Shown here: piece after piece, positions 1 through 7,386 of the stretch | Position numbering within the stretch: the stretch's first letter is position 1 | Layout of the letters: each line of letters starts with the position of its first letter | Position numbers and translations under genes: made by a program | The notes under the pieces: generated by a model | What the model was told of the DNA's origin: nothing | Database searches by the model: none | What the model saw: only the letters and a program-made list of their open reading frames with translations | DNA from: JAGVIE01 sp964520905 | Lineage (GTDB): Bacteria; Bacteroidota; Ignavibacteria; UBA10030; SZUA-254 | Direction of reading: 5' to 3' | Assembly (NCBI GenBank): GCA_964520905.1 | Contig: CAZFQL010000026.1 | Location: 1 to 22,605 of the forward strand | DNA length: 22,605 nucleotides

Positions 1-204
1 AAAAATTGTATCTTTTCTCTTAACTTATTGTCCAGAAAATCGGGGCAAGATCAACAAAAAAAAGCAATTTGTCAAGTTTTATTTTATTGGTTTAACTTTA
101 GTAGGTTGTCTCCTTATTTTCAATAGGTCAATATTTTTTCGTCATTTCAATCAATTTTTTGATTTTCGTACATAGTTCATAATAATCATCAAAATTGGAA
201 TAAA

Positions 205-231
205 AAAGGCGTTCTGTAACAGAACGCCTTT
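205..231 (-). terminator. Intrinsic terminator of the small outer-membrane barrel gene
   Basis: A perfect 11-bp inverted repeat (205-215 with 221-231) surrounds the 5-nt loop gtaac; an extra G-C pair could close it to a 3-nt loop. Read on the minus strand the stem is followed by a T run (the A run at 202-207). It lies 30 nt beyond the stop of the barrel gene. The shape is that of a textbook Rho-independent terminator. Confidence 0.9.
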
Positions 232-261
232 ATCAACTAGTTGAACGAAAAACTAATGTGA

Positions 262-837
262 TTAATTGATTACAAAATTAACCCCTGCACGAACGTTCAG
301 ATTATTTGCATCTGATATCATGAGATATTTAGCTGTTAAGTCTAAATTCATGTTATCACCAATTTTCATTTCATAACCAATTCCGGGTGCTATAGTGAAT
401 TCGCTGGAGCTTTCACTCACTTCACCACCAAACGAATATCCACCAACGTCATATACTGGAGATGTAAATGTCCAGCTAAACAAATACATACCAATTTCAG
501 CACTTCCGTACACACGTGCATCACCTTCTGTGAAGTAGTATCTTCCACCAACGAGAATTGGGATAGCAGAATAAGAATATTCATATTTCCCTAAACCTGT
601 TTCGAAAGATTTACCGCCCCAGCTAATATAGCCAGCAGTACCGGAGAGTGATATTTGATTATTTAACTGGTAAAGGAAGTTGGCAGTTCCGCCAAAACCG
701 GTTCCAGCTACATCACCAAAGCTGCCACTCGGAAGTACTAATTCTAAACCAACGCCTAATTTCATTTGGCCTTCTTGCGCTAAACCGATTCCGGTCATTA
801 ATAAAACCAGCATTAAAACGGGCACTAATTTTTTCAT
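262..837 (-). CDS. Small outer-membrane beta-barrel protein
   Basis: The 191-residue product starts with a Sec signal peptide (Lys-Lys, then a Leu/Val/Met-rich core) with likely cleavage after Ala20-Gln21. The mature part is rich in Gly, Tyr, Ser and alternating hydrophobic/polar stretches, and patterns such as GGRYYF and GIGYEMKIG look like transmembrane beta-strands. The size fits the OMP_b-brl / OmpW-like small barrel class. The start is well supported: AAGGAG lies 6 nt before the ATG. The gene is monocistronic, with a consensus promoter at 892-920 and a strong terminator at 205-231, suggesting high expression. The substrate or partner is unknown; a structural barrel or small-molecule channel are both possible. 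The product ends in Asn rather than the usual terminal Phe/Trp of barrels. Confidence 0.85.
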   Translation of the reverse strand: MKKLVPVLMLVLLMTGIGLAQEGQMKLGVGLELVLPSGSFGDVAGTGFGGTANFLYQLNNQISLSGTAGYISWGGKSFETGLGKYEYSYSAIPILVGGRYYFTEGDARVYGSAEIGMYLFSWTFTSPVYDVGGYSFGGEVSESSSEFTIAPGIGYEMKIGDNMNLDLTAKYLMISDANNLNVRAGVNFVIN

Positions 838-891
838 TTATAACTCCTTTTATGTTTGTTAATGTTAATTATGTTAAATAACTGACTTGCA

Positions 892-920
892 ATTATAATA
901 AAAACAACAATATTTGTCAA
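892..920 (-). promoter_or_regulatory. Consensus sigma-70-type promoter of the small barrel gene
   Basis: On the minus strand TTGACA (920-915) is followed after exactly 17 nt by TATAAT (897-892). Both hexamers match the housekeeping sigma consensus perfectly. Predicted transcription start is near 885, about 48 nt before the ATG at 837. Confidence 0.8.
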
Positions 921-957
921 GTCGACAGTTCCATCGGAAAAAATATGTATTGAATTT

Positions 958-2100
958 TCAATCTTTTAAGAGATTTCTCGATATAACAATTCTTTGAACT
1001 TCTGATGTCCCCTCATATATTTCAGTAATCTTAGCATCCCGGAGGTATCGTTCTACATTATATTCCTTGATATAACCATAGCCGCCATGAATCTGAATTG
1101 CATCCAACGCCGCATCGACTGCAACTTTTGAGGCAAACAGTTTTGCCATAGCCGACATCTGTCCGAAGGGCTTATTGGTATCCTTCAATGCTGCCGCTTT
1201 TAAAGTCATTAACCGTGCGGCATCAATTTTTGTAGCCATATCTGCAATCATAAATTGAATCGCTTGAAATTCTGAAATCGGCTTACCAAATGCTTTCCGC
1301 TGTTTTGCGTATTGGACAGACGCCGATAGCGACGCCTGAGCAATGCCGAGCGCTTGTGATGCGATTCCAATCCTGCCGCCGTCAAGTGTCTTCATAGCAA
1401 ATTTGAAACCGAATCCTTCTTCCCCAATCCTGTTACTCGCCGGCACGCGGCAATCCTGAAATGAAAGAGACACAGTATCGGAACTCCGTATTCCAAGTTT
1501 CTTCTCCTTTTTAGCAATCGAGAGTCCAGGTGATCCTTTCTCGACAATAAATGTACTTATGCCGTAAGGACCTTTTGTTTTATCGGTTGTCGCCATCACT
1601 AAAATCACATCGGCATTGGCGCCGTTCGTGATGAAATTCTTTGTTCCGTTTATAATATACTCATCACCTGAACGCTCTGCCATTGTCTTCTGATTCGAAG
1701 CATCACTTCCGGCTTCAGGTTCCGATAGTGCAAAGGCTCCGAGCATTTTTCCGGCGGCGAGAGGTGCGAGGAATTTTTGTTTCTGTTCCTTAGTTCCCCA
1801 CTCATTCAAGCCGTAGCAAACTAATGAATTATTGACCGACATGATGACACCGCATGAAGCATCTACTTTCGATATCTCTTCCATAGCAATAACATAGCTA
1901 ATCGTGTCAAGCCCGGCGCCTCCATATTCTTCAGGGACCATCATCCCCATAAACCCAAGCTCACCGAGTTTCTTCACGCCTTCGTATGGAAATTCTTCTT
2001 TTTCATCTCGTTCAGCCGCTGTTGGTGCGAGTTCGTCCTCAGCAAACTTCCTTGCAGTTTCCTGAATCATTAATTGAGTTTCTGTAAAATCGAAATTCAT
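958..2100 (-). CDS. Acyl-CoA dehydrogenase (short-chain / butyryl-CoA type)
   Basis: This is a full-length 380-residue flavoprotein that oxidises an acyl-CoA to the trans-2-enoyl-CoA, or runs in reverse with suitable electron partners. The first family signature, ALSEPEAGSD, lies near residue 123. The second, QIHGGYGY, lies near residue 337. The catalytic base is Glu363 in IYEGTSEVQ. Length and motifs match the SCAD/butyryl-CoA dehydrogenase clade, but exact chain length cannot be read from sequence. It is the last gene of a leftward set after thiolase and 3-hydroxyacyl-CoA dehydrogenase, 39 nt behind the latter. No good ribosome binding site precedes the ATG; a 10-bp palindrome (2103-2112) sits there instead. 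No electron-transfer flavoprotein genes are nearby. Confidence 0.93.
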   Translation of the reverse strand: MNFDFTETQLMIQETARKFAEDELAPTAAERDEKEEFPYEGVKKLGELGFMGMMVPEEYGGAGLDTISYVIAMEEISKVDASCGVIMSVNNSLVCYGLNEWGTKEQKQKFLAPLAAGKMLGAFALSEPEAGSDASNQKTMAERSGDEYIINGTKNFITNGANADVILVMATTDKTKGPYGISTFIVEKGSPGLSIAKKEKKLGIRSSDTVSLSFQDCRVPASNRIGEEGFGFKFAMKTLDGGRIGIASQALGIAQASLSASVQYAKQRKAFGKPISEFQAIQFMIADMATKIDAARLMTLKAAALKDTNKPFGQMSAMAKLFASKVAVDAALDAIQIHGGYGYIKEYNVERYLRDAKITEIYEGTSEVQRIVISRNLLKD

Positions 2101-2139
2101 ATCCGGTACCGGTAATTAATTGATAAATATTACGGAATA

Positions 2140-3000
2140 CTATGCTTGATTATACTCGAAGAATCCTTTGCCGGTCTTCCGTCCTAACCGTCCTGCTGCT
2201 ACCATTTTCTTCAATAAGGGGCACGGTCGATACTTGGGATCTCCAAATCCTTCAAACAAAACGTTCATGATGGAAAGGCATACGTCCAATCCAATAAAGT
2301 CTGCAAGTGTGAGCGGACCCATCGGATGATTCATCCCGAGTTTCATAACGGTATCGATCGCTTCTGGAGTTGCAACTCCCTCCATCACACAATAAACTGC
2401 TTCGTTTATCATCGGCATCAAAACCCGATTTGAGATGAAGCCGGGATAATCGTTCACCTCCACTGGAGTCTTTTCAAGTTTTTGAGTGAGCGCTATTACG
2501 GTCTGCAATGTTTCCTGTGATGTTGCTAACCCTCGAATGATCTCGACCAATTTCATCAGCGGTACGGGATTCATGAAGTGCATCCCGATAACTTTCTCGG
2601 GGCGTTTTGTTACCGCGGCTATTTCTGTTATTGAAATAGACGACGTGTTGGAAGCTAATATAGCTTGTTGAGGCGCGCTCGAATCAAGCGTTTTAAATAT
2701 TTGACTTTTGATGTTCTTGTCTTCGGTCGCGGCTTCTATAACTATAGACGAATTACTTACGGCTTGTTCGAGCGACACCGAGGTTCTGATGCGGGACAGC
2801 GTTTGCTGTTTTAATTCTTCAGTGATCGTTCCTTTTTTAACTTGACGATCGAGATTAGCTGTAATAGTTTTAATTGCCCGATCTATGAATTCCTGTTTGA
2901 TATCGACAAGAGTGACAGCAAATCCGTATTGCGCAAAAACATGTGCGATACCATTTCCCATAGTACCACTGCCTACAACGGTTACATCATGAATATCCAT
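2140..3000 (-). CDS. hbd: 3-hydroxybutyryl-CoA dehydrogenase
   Basis: The 286-residue enzyme of the 3HCDH family interconverts acetoacetyl-CoA and 3-hydroxybutyryl-CoA with NAD(P)H. The N-terminal Rossmann fold has G10-S-G12-T-M-G15. The catalytic His141-Glu153 pair is present (GMHFMNP ... LVEIIRG), as are Ser120 and Asn191. The C-terminal helical domain carries YPGFISNR and HPMGPLTLADFIGLD. The length is typical of the single-domain bacterial form rather than a crotonase fusion. It follows the thiolase gene by 11 nt, with GAAGGGA before the ATG, so the two are very likely cotranscribed. The Asp32 position after the second beta strand (LVDIK) favours NAD over NADP. Confidence 0.94.
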   Translation of the reverse strand: MDIHDVTVVGSGTMGNGIAHVFAQYGFAVTLVDIKQEFIDRAIKTITANLDRQVKKGTITEELKQQTLSRIRTSVSLEQAVSNSSIVIEAATEDKNIKSQIFKTLDSSAPQQAILASNTSSISITEIAAVTKRPEKVIGMHFMNPVPLMKLVEIIRGLATSQETLQTVIALTQKLEKTPVEVNDYPGFISNRVLMPMINEAVYCVMEGVATPEAIDTVMKLGMNHPMGPLTLADFIGLDVCLSIMNVLFEGFGDPKYRPCPLLKKMVAAGRLGRKTGKGFFEYNQA

Positions 3001-3011
3001 TTTTATCCCTT

Positions 3012-4193
3012 CTATATTTGTTCAAGAATCATTCCGCTCGCTTCGCCGCCACCGATACACAGTGCCGCCATTCCTCGCTTCACATTGCGCTGTTTCATAG
3101 CGTGCAGCAGTGTGACTAATATCCTCGTACCACTTGCTCCTATCGGATGGCCTAAAGCAACCGCGCCACCGTTAACATTGACCTTGTTTACATCCAGTCC
3201 AATTATTTGATTAACGACGAGAGTTACGACTGCAAAAGCTTCGTTTATTTCGAATAAATCGATTTGTTCTTTAGATAGCTTAGCTTTATTAAGAATTTTT
3301 AAAATTACATCTGCGGGGGCTGTTGTGAACCACTCGGGTTTTTTTGCAACAGACGCATATGATACGATGCGGGCTAATGGTTTTACACCTAACTGCTTTG
3401 CTTTATCCATCGACATTACAACAACTGCGGCGGCGCCATCGTTTATTTTAGAAGCGTTCGCTGCAGTAATAGTTCCATCGCTTTTAAATGCCGGCTTAAG
3501 TGATGTGATCTTATCGAACTTCACCTTTTTAGGCTCTTCATCCTCGCTGACGATGATCGGATCGGCTCCGCGTTGTGGAATCTCAACTTTTACAATTTCT
3601 TCTTTGAACAAACCATTTTTTTGCGCATCAATTGCACGCTTATAACTCAGTGTGGCGTACTCATCTTGAGCTTCACGCGGGATTGCACATTCCTTCGCAC
3701 AAATCTCGCCTGCGTTACCCATATGAAAATCATTGTATACATCCCACAAACCATCTTTTATCATATCATCAACGAGTTGCCCATGTCCCATCCGGTAACC
3801 TGTTCGAGCTTTTTCCAGGATATATGGAACATTCGACATACTTTCCATCCCGCCCGCAACAATTACATCCGCATCACCCAGAGCGATAGCCTGAGCCGCA
3901 AGCATGACCGATTTTAAACCCGAGCCGCAGACTTTATTAACCGTCAGGCACTCAACAGAAATCGGAAGACCTGCATAAATCGATGCCTGCCGGGCGGGCG
4001 CTTGTCCTATTCCCGCGGGTAAGACGCAACCCATGATTACTTCGTTGACATCTTCATTTTTTATACCGGATCTTTTTACTGCCTCTGAAATTGCAATAGC
4101 CCCAAGTCTTGGCGCTGGAACTGAAGCCAAACTTCCACCGAATGATCCGATCGGTGTACGGCATGCACTTGTGATAACGACTTCATTAATCAT
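3012..4193 (-). CDS. thlA: Acetyl-CoA C-acetyltransferase (thiolase)
   Basis: The 393-residue enzyme of the biosynthetic thiolase class condenses two acetyl-CoA to acetoacetyl-CoA or cleaves it. Catalytic residues are visible: nucleophile Cys89 (NKVCGSG), the NEAF motif near residue 316, His349 (GHPIGASG) and Cys379 (CIGGGEASG). The last motif has Glu where many thiolases have Gln (GGGQG). It is the first gene of the thiolase, hbd, acyl-CoA dehydrogenase set. Function in beta-oxidation or in butyrate-type synthesis cannot be decided from the window. The start codon lacks a recognisable ribosome binding site; the spacer to the upstream OmpA-like gene is only 49 nt. Confidence 0.94.
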   Translation of the reverse strand: MINEVVITSACRTPIGSFGGSLASVPAPRLGAIAISEAVKRSGIKNEDVNEVIMGCVLPAGIGQAPARQASIYAGLPISVECLTVNKVCGSGLKSVMLAAQAIALGDADVIVAGGMESMSNVPYILEKARTGYRMGHGQLVDDMIKDGLWDVYNDFHMGNAGEICAKECAIPREAQDEYATLSYKRAIDAQKNGLFKEEIVKVEIPQRGADPIIVSEDEEPKKVKFDKITSLKPAFKSDGTITAANASKINDGAAAVVVMSMDKAKQLGVKPLARIVSYASVAKKPEWFTTAPADVILKILNKAKLSKEQIDLFEINEAFAVVTLVVNQIIGLDVNKVNVNGGAVALGHPIGASGTRILVTLLHAMKQRNVKRGMAALCIGGGEASGMILEQI

Positions 4194-4242
4194 TTGAATT
4201 GTATAGAAATGTGATTAGTAATGAGAGATATCTTTGTCAATT

Positions 4243-5811
4243 TTATTTAAGACGAATAAACTCTATTCTCCTGTTCTTTGCCTTTCCTTCGGCTGATGTA
4301 TTATCTGCTATCGGCTTCGTGAATCCGAATCCTTTACTTGTTATTCTCTCGGGCGAAATACCTTTTGAAACCAAATAAGCTTTTACCGCTTCTGCACGAC
4401 CGATTGAAAGCGTCATGTTATATTTTGCTCCGCCCACGTTATCGGTATGCCCATGTATTGCAACCTGAGCTGTGGGGGATGAAATCAAACTTGACGCTAC
4501 TTGATCTAAAATATCCTTCGCAGTAGGAAGCAATGCGGTTTTAGCAGTTTCAAAGTTTACGCCTTCCAAAATAATCCGTTCGCCTATTTTTATTATCGGG
4601 ACGTCGTCTGCTGGATCGAGAGGATTCAATCCCAACTGTATTTCCTTACCATCCGGCATGCCGCCATCATCAGTATCCGGTTTGATCGGATCTGTTTTAT
4701 GTTGTAAGACCTCATCGCCATCGTTCAAACCGTCTGAATCGGTATCTACCTTAATGGGATTGGTGTGATATTTCAAAACTTCATCACCATCGCCTAAACC
4801 GTCTCCATCTGTGTCAATTTTCAGAGGATCTGTCATATACTTCAGAACTTCATCCCCATCGGTAAGACCATCGCCATCAGTATCCATTTTTAACGGATCT
4901 GTGGAATACTTCAGTACTTCGTCTCCGTCTGTCAAACCGTCTCCATCGGTATCCTTTTTTAATGGATTTGTTAGATAGGTTAGTACCTCTTCACCATCAG
5001 TCAATCCATCACCATCGGTATCCTTATTAAGGGGATTGGTTTTATACGTGTGAACTTCAGCGCCGTCTCGAAGTTTGTCACCATCAGTATCGGGATTAAG
5101 AGGATCTGTGCCGATTTGTTTTTCTTCATCATTTAATAATCCATCACCATCCAGATCGGGATTATCAGGAGTCAGATATGCGAATAGATTTAAAGTGATA
5201 TTCCAGAATGCATCACGAGAATCGGTTTTTATGTCGTCAAGATACTTTGTCGAAGCCAAAAAATAAGTACCGCTTACGCCTACCGACGTTCGATCTGTTA
5301 TGGAAAATTGTCCACCGGCGCCAACCGGAAAGTAAGATGAAATTTTTTTGTAATCTCCACGAGCGTTATGCGTGAGTTCCTGATCGTCTCTATTCTTCGG
5401 GTTGAAAACAACTATGCCGGCGCCGCCGAAAATATATGGAATAAATTTTCCTTTCTTAATCGGCTGGAACACTAAACGCAGATCAATCGGATAAATATTA
5501 GAAACGAAGAGAGTATCTTCTATTCCTTCTGCTTCAGATGCCTGCGAGTTTGTTTGAATATTGGCTTCGAGGGAACCGACACCCACACCGGTTTCGAATC
5601 CAAAATTAGGCGACGGATAATAGCGAAAGAAAACGCGGGCGAAAGGCGACTCCTTCGAATTCCGGACAAGATCGGTTCGCGGATAAACGACTCCAAATGA
5701 TACTCCTACACCGTACGTTACTGTTGTATCTTGCGCAATGCCTATCGATGCAATCAGTACAATCAGGATCAATATAATTGGAATATTTTTCAACTTTATC
5801 ATAAGCCGCAT
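4243..5811 (-). CDS. OmpA-family outer-membrane protein with thrombospondin type 3 repeats
   Basis: This 522-residue envelope protein has four parts. Residues 1-27 form a signal peptide (hydrophobic Ile/Leu core, likely cleavage after Ala-Gln). Residues about 30-213 resemble an eight-stranded barrel with many Tyr/Phe/Gly. Residues 217-399 form eight 23-residue Asp-rich calcium-binding repeats of the DxDGDGLxDGxEV type. Residues 415-522 are an OmpA C-terminal peptidoglycan-binding domain. In the last part Asp457 (GHTDNVG) and Arg472 (LSIGRAEAV) match the two residues that hold diaminopimelate. The likely role is tethering the outer membrane to the cell wall, with the repeats acting as a stiff Ca2+-dependent spacer. 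A second ATG at residue 4 is an equally plausible start. A promoter precedes it at 5830-5858. Confidence 0.92.
   Translation of the reverse strand: MRLMIKLKNIPIILILIVLIASIGIAQDTTVTYGVGVSFGVVYPRTDLVRNSKESPFARVFFRYYPSPNFGFETGVGVGSLEANIQTNSQASEAEGIEDTLFVSNIYPIDLRLVFQPIKKGKFIPYIFGGAGIVVFNPKNRDDQELTHNARGDYKKISSYFPVGAGGQFSITDRTSVGVSGTYFLASTKYLDDIKTDSRDAFWNITLNLFAYLTPDNPDLDGDGLLNDEEKQIGTDPLNPDTDGDKLRDGAEVHTYKTNPLNKDTDGDGLTDGEEVLTYLTNPLKKDTDGDGLTDGDEVLKYSTDPLKMDTDGDGLTDGDEVLKYMTDPLKIDTDGDGLGDGDEVLKYHTNPIKVDTDSDGLNDGDEVLQHKTDPIKPDTDDGGMPDGKEIQLGLNPLDPADDVPIIKIGERIILEGVNFETAKTALLPTAKDILDQVASSLISSPTAQVAIHGHTDNVGGAKYNMTLSIGRAEAVKAYLVSKGISPERITSKGFGFTKPIADNTSAEGKAKNRRIEFIRLK
4615..5163 (-). repeat. Eight tandem 69-bp (23-residue) TSP3 repeats inside the OmpA-like gene
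   Basis: Residues 217-399 of the OmpA-like protein consist of eight units of 23 residues (the last one residue shorter). Each has an Asp-rich loop (DTDGDGLTDG), a short helix (DEVLKY) and a TDPLK/TNPLK end. The DNA copies differ mostly at third codon positions, which indicates old duplication kept by selection on the protein rather than recent slippage. Confidence 0.9.
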
Positions 5812-5829
5812 AATTTTCGATTACAGCCC

Positions 5830-5858
5830 AATTTAAGGTTTGATGGAGATAAAGTCAA
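5830..5858 (-). promoter_or_regulatory. Promoter of the OmpA/TSP3 gene
   Basis: On the minus strand TTGACT (5858-5853) is spaced 17 nt from TAAATT (5835-5830): 5 of 6 and 4 of 6 matches to the sigma-70 consensus. It lies in the 101-nt gap between rho and the OmpA-like gene and predicts a start about 12 nt before the ATG at 5811. Confidence 0.55.
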
Positions 5859-5912
5859 GCAATTTATTTAAGAAATTAAGTAGATCAGCTATTTTCCGAT
5901 GAAATAAACACA

Positions 5913-7166
5913 TCAGCTGTTCATCGAGCGTAAAAATTCTTTGTTCGATTTAGTACCGCGCATTTTTTCGATCAGAAACTCCATCGCCTCTATCGTCGAA
6001 AAGTCGCTGATCAGCTTGCGTAATATCCAGACCCGATTAAGCTCGTCTGAATCGAAGAGGATTTCCTCCTTGCGCGTACCAGACCGGTTAACATCCATAG
6101 CTGGAAAGATTCTCTTATCGCTTAATTTGCGATCGAGTATAATTTCCATGTTACCGGTACCTTTGAATTCTTCGAAGATAACTTCGTCCATACGGCTTCC
6201 AGTTTCTATCAGGGCAGTGGCAATGATCGTGAGACTACCGCCTTCTTCGACATTACGGGCTGCACCAAAAAACCGTTTGGGACGATGAAGTGCGTTCGCA
6301 TCAACACCACCGGATAAGATTTTGCCGCTATGTGGAACAACCGTATTGTGTGCACGTGCCAGACGTGTGATACTATCGAGAAGAATGACGACATCCTTTT
6401 TCGTTTCGACCAAACGCTTGGCTTTCTCGTGGACCATATCTGCGACCTGCACATGGCGTTCTGGCGGTTCATCAAATGTTGAGCTAATAACCTCAGCATT
6501 GACCGATCGTTCCATGTCGGTCACTTCCTCTGGGCGTTCATCTATCAACAGAACAATCAGAATAACTTCGGGATGATTTCGTAAAATACTGTTTGCTATT
6601 TTTTGCAGAAGAATAGTTTTACCTGCTTTCGGCGGAGAAACGATCATGCCGCGCTGTCCTTTGCCTAAAGGAGAAAGCAAATCCATAATGCGCATCGAAT
6701 ATTCACCGGGTGCCGTCTCAAGTTTTAACCGGTTGTTCGGATAAAGCGGAGTGAGATTATCGAACAAAACTCGGTCTCTGACAGCATCAGGGTTTTCGTC
6801 ATTAACTGCTTCAACACGGAGTAAGGCGAAAAATCTTTCACCTTCTTTCGGCGGACGGACCTGCCCGCGGACAGTATCACCGGTACGTAAATTAAATTTT
6901 TTAATCTGGGATGGCGATACATAAATATCATCCGGTGAAGGCAGATAGTTATAATCTACCGACCGTAGAAATCCATACCCATCGGGCAAGGTTTCAAGAA
7001 CTCCTTTGCTGAAGGTAAGTCCATCTTTTTCGGTTTGCGCTTCAAGAATCTTAAAAATTAATTCCTGTTTGCGTAGATCGGTATAGCCGGTAATATTCAT
7101 ATCCTTGGCTATTTTAGTCAACTCAGCGATCTTTTTGGATTTCAGTTCTGCAATGTCCATTGGCAT
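5913..7166 (-). CDS. rho: Transcription termination factor Rho
   Basis: This is a complete 417-residue hexameric RNA-dependent ATPase that terminates transcription. It has the N-terminal helix bundle (residues 1-45) and the RNA-binding cold-shock domain (about 50-125, with DGYGFLRS and DDIYVSPSQ). The ATPase domain carries Walker A SPPKAGKT (177-184), the RPEEVTDM loop (211-218) and Walker B VVILLDS (259-265). It also has the Q/R-loop segment GKILSGGVDANAL (281-293) and a conserved ETGSRMDEVIFEEFKGTGN stretch. The protein is compact, without the large N-terminal insertions seen in some phyla. AAGGAAG lies 10 nt before the first ATG, and an in-frame ATG at codon 3 is an alternative. A long leader and separate promoter lie upstream. 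Confidence 0.98.
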   Translation of the reverse strand: MPMDIAELKSKKIAELTKIAKDMNITGYTDLRKQELIFKILEAQTEKDGLTFSKGVLETLPDGYGFLRSVDYNYLPSPDDIYVSPSQIKKFNLRTGDTVRGQVRPPKEGERFFALLRVEAVNDENPDAVRDRVLFDNLTPLYPNNRLKLETAPGEYSMRIMDLLSPLGKGQRGMIVSPPKAGKTILLQKIANSILRNHPEVILIVLLIDERPEEVTDMERSVNAEVISSTFDEPPERHVQVADMVHEKAKRLVETKKDVVILLDSITRLARAHNTVVPHSGKILSGGVDANALHRPKRFFGAARNVEEGGSLTIIATALIETGSRMDEVIFEEFKGTGNMEIILDRKLSDKRIFPAMDVNRSGTRKEEILFDSDELNRVWILRKLISDFSTIEAMEFLIEKMRGTKSNKEFLRSMNS

Positions 7167-7348
7167 GGCTTATACACTTCCTTGAATGGTTTACAAATAT
7201 TTTGTGGAATAATCTTTTGATAGAACTTCAAAGGGACGACTTTTCGTGCTGATATCTTGTATGGACTGAGGATTAATTGTAATTGATGTGAATTATGGTA
7301 GTTTACATTCCGTTCGCACGATTAGTTTTCGCGCGTCCTCTTTTAATT
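7167..7348 (-). promoter_or_regulatory. Rho leader (about 180 nt 5' untranslated region)
   Basis: The predicted transcript start for rho near 7348 leaves about 180 nt before the start codon with no open reading frame of note. It contains a 7-bp hairpin at 7315-7335 (CGCGCGA / TCGTGCG on the minus strand, one G-U pair, 7-nt loop), not followed by a T run. Long rho leaders are known to mediate autoregulation in other bacteria; that role here is inference. Confidence 0.4.
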
Positions 7349-7354
7349 CAACTA

Positions 7355-7383
7355 AATATATAAGCTTTATTAAAAAAAGTCAA
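7355..7383 (-). promoter_or_regulatory. Promoter of rho
   Basis: On the minus strand TTGACT (7383-7378) is followed after 17 nt by TATATT (7360-7355), each 5 of 6 to consensus. It begins directly after the folC stop codon (7387), so rho can be transcribed independently of the pyrKD-folC run. Confidence 0.65.
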
Positions 7384-7386
7384 GTT

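Noticed and set aside
47..75. TTGACA on the minus strand at 75-70 as a promoter for a gene left of the window
   Set aside because: The only -10 at proper spacing (GATCTT) matches 3 of 6 and no gene is visible to its left.
648..881. Plus-strand open frame opposite the small barrel gene
   Set aside because: Shadow of the real gene on the other strand, with no ribosome binding site or recognisable protein.
2103..2112. Palindrome CCGGTACCGG before the acyl-CoA dehydrogenase start
   Set aside because: Only 10 bp, inside an operon spacer, and no second copy seen; likely chance.
4212..4240. TTGACA at 4240-4235 on the minus strand as the thiolase operon promoter
   Set aside because: The -35 is perfect but no acceptable -10 lies 16-18 nt away; a TACAAT at 4203-4198 is too close to the start codon for a normal leader.
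4615..5163. Regular 69-bp repeats considered as a CRISPR-like or satellite array
   Set aside because: They are in frame inside the OmpA-like gene and encode TSP3 units; copies diverge at third codon positions.
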